DNA from: an uncultured Erysipelotrichaceae bacterium | GTDB lineage: Bacteria; Bacillota_I; Bacilli_A; Erysipelotrichales; Erysipelotrichaceae | Assembly: GCA_945877405.1 (NCBI GenBank) | Contig: CAMCSA010000008.1 | Location: forward strand, 1 to 61,692 | Direction of reading: 5' to 3' | DNA length: 61,692 nucleotides | Shown: piece after piece, positions 61,608 to 61,692 of the stretch | How the letters are laid out: each line of letters begins with the position of its first letter | Numbering within the stretch: position 1 is the stretch's first letter | The notes under the pieces: generated by a model | Seen by the model: the letters and a program-made list of their open reading frames with translations, nothing else | Told to the model about the DNA's origin: nothing | Databases searched by the model: none | Program-made: the position numbers and the translations under genes

Positions 61608-61673
61608 AAAGTGGTACCCAGGAGATGGACAGAACTCTGACAGTTCTGAGCCCTCAAATGGGGCCACTTTTTC
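61608..61673 (+). terminator. Probable terminator at window end
   Basis: AAAGTGG (61608-61614) pairs with CCACTTT (61664-61670), enclosing a second perfect hairpin CAGAACT/AGTTCTG, and TT CTGTCC follows. GGACAG/CTGTCC offers an alternative pairing. It probably ends the transcript of the gene at 60729. Confidence 0.6.
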
Positions 61674-61692
61674 TGTCCTTGTAACTGATGAT

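Noticed and set aside
61561-61620. GTTTTAGATATCGAAATAAA followed by GTGG recalls a Cas9 tracrRNA or guide scaffold.
   Set aside because: No cas genes, no repeat-spacer array and no proper anti-repeat pairing nearby; the bases are explained by a nested terminator hairpin.
61608-61673. GTGGTACC near the window end resembles a T-box antiterminator motif.
   Set aside because: The usual Stem I and specifier loop (over 100 bases) cannot fit between the gene end at 61523 and this point, and the TGGNACCGCG core is incomplete.

Overview
The window reads as a chromosome segment of a low-to-moderate GC Gram-positive bacterium (Bacillota). The gene set and style (MATE, DegV and DUF1836 genes, a sortase-anchored SpaA-repeat adhesin, SipW-type signal peptidases, a compact aro operon with an AroE-AroK fusion) fit an anaerobic gut or oral firmicute of the Erysipelotrichia type. 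That placement is inference from protein style only; no rRNA is present.

Layout. (a) 1-5.7 kb: the right end of an IS605-type element whose body lies outside the window, a queT-like transporter behind a structured leader, a MupG/DUF871 gene, a GrpB gene, nnr, a Lys/Thr-rich protein and a membrane protein. (b) 5.7-13.7 kb: aromatic amino acid synthesis, with pheA, then a 14-codon Tyr/Phe-rich leader peptide and attenuator, then aroB-aroC-aroEK-aroF-aroA-tyrA-aroQ, all packed with overlapping starts and stops. No chorismate mutase is seen. (c) 13.8-21.1 kb: NusG-II and Gx transporter pair, a MATE pump, and on the minus strand an ABC-2 exporter operon with PspC, small membrane proteins and a YesM/YesN-like two-component system. 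(d) 21.2-28.5 kb: two nearly identical tRNA-Glu genes in direct orientation bracket about 7 kb with tRNA-Trp, an RpiR regulator, a 6-phospho-beta-glucosidase, a Wzz/BY-kinase/LCP trio without glycosyltransferases, an orphan IS605 right end and a decayed Rpn-type transposase. (e) 28.6-45 kb: a Sel1-like acidic protein, a second two-component system, mutY, a lactonase, a 1944-residue thioester adhesin, DUF1836, DegV, pta and a D-amino acid aminotransferase. (f) 45.2-47.1 kb: an IS605-like element with an apparently intact TnpB but a dead TnpA.

(g) 47.3-61.5 kb is the most unusual part. Eleven tightly coupled genes (47437-59442) encode four proteins with SipW-type signal peptides, two SipW-type signal peptidases, a membrane-anchored McrB-like AAA+ ATPase, a DUF2357 protein with a long coiled coil, a membrane EAL phosphodiesterase with a degenerate GGDEF domain, a PilZ protein and an uncleaved membrane-anchored relative of the secreted proteins. 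Two more SipW-signal proteins follow; the first is preceded by a clear cyclic-di-GMP class I riboswitch. A second structured leader with a competing terminator precedes the big operon. I read this as a cyclic-di-GMP-controlled system that exports and assembles TasA/camelysin-like surface fibres, with an McrBC-derived AAA machine as an unexplained part.

Intergenic regions not listed individually are short and showed no further structure that I could support.
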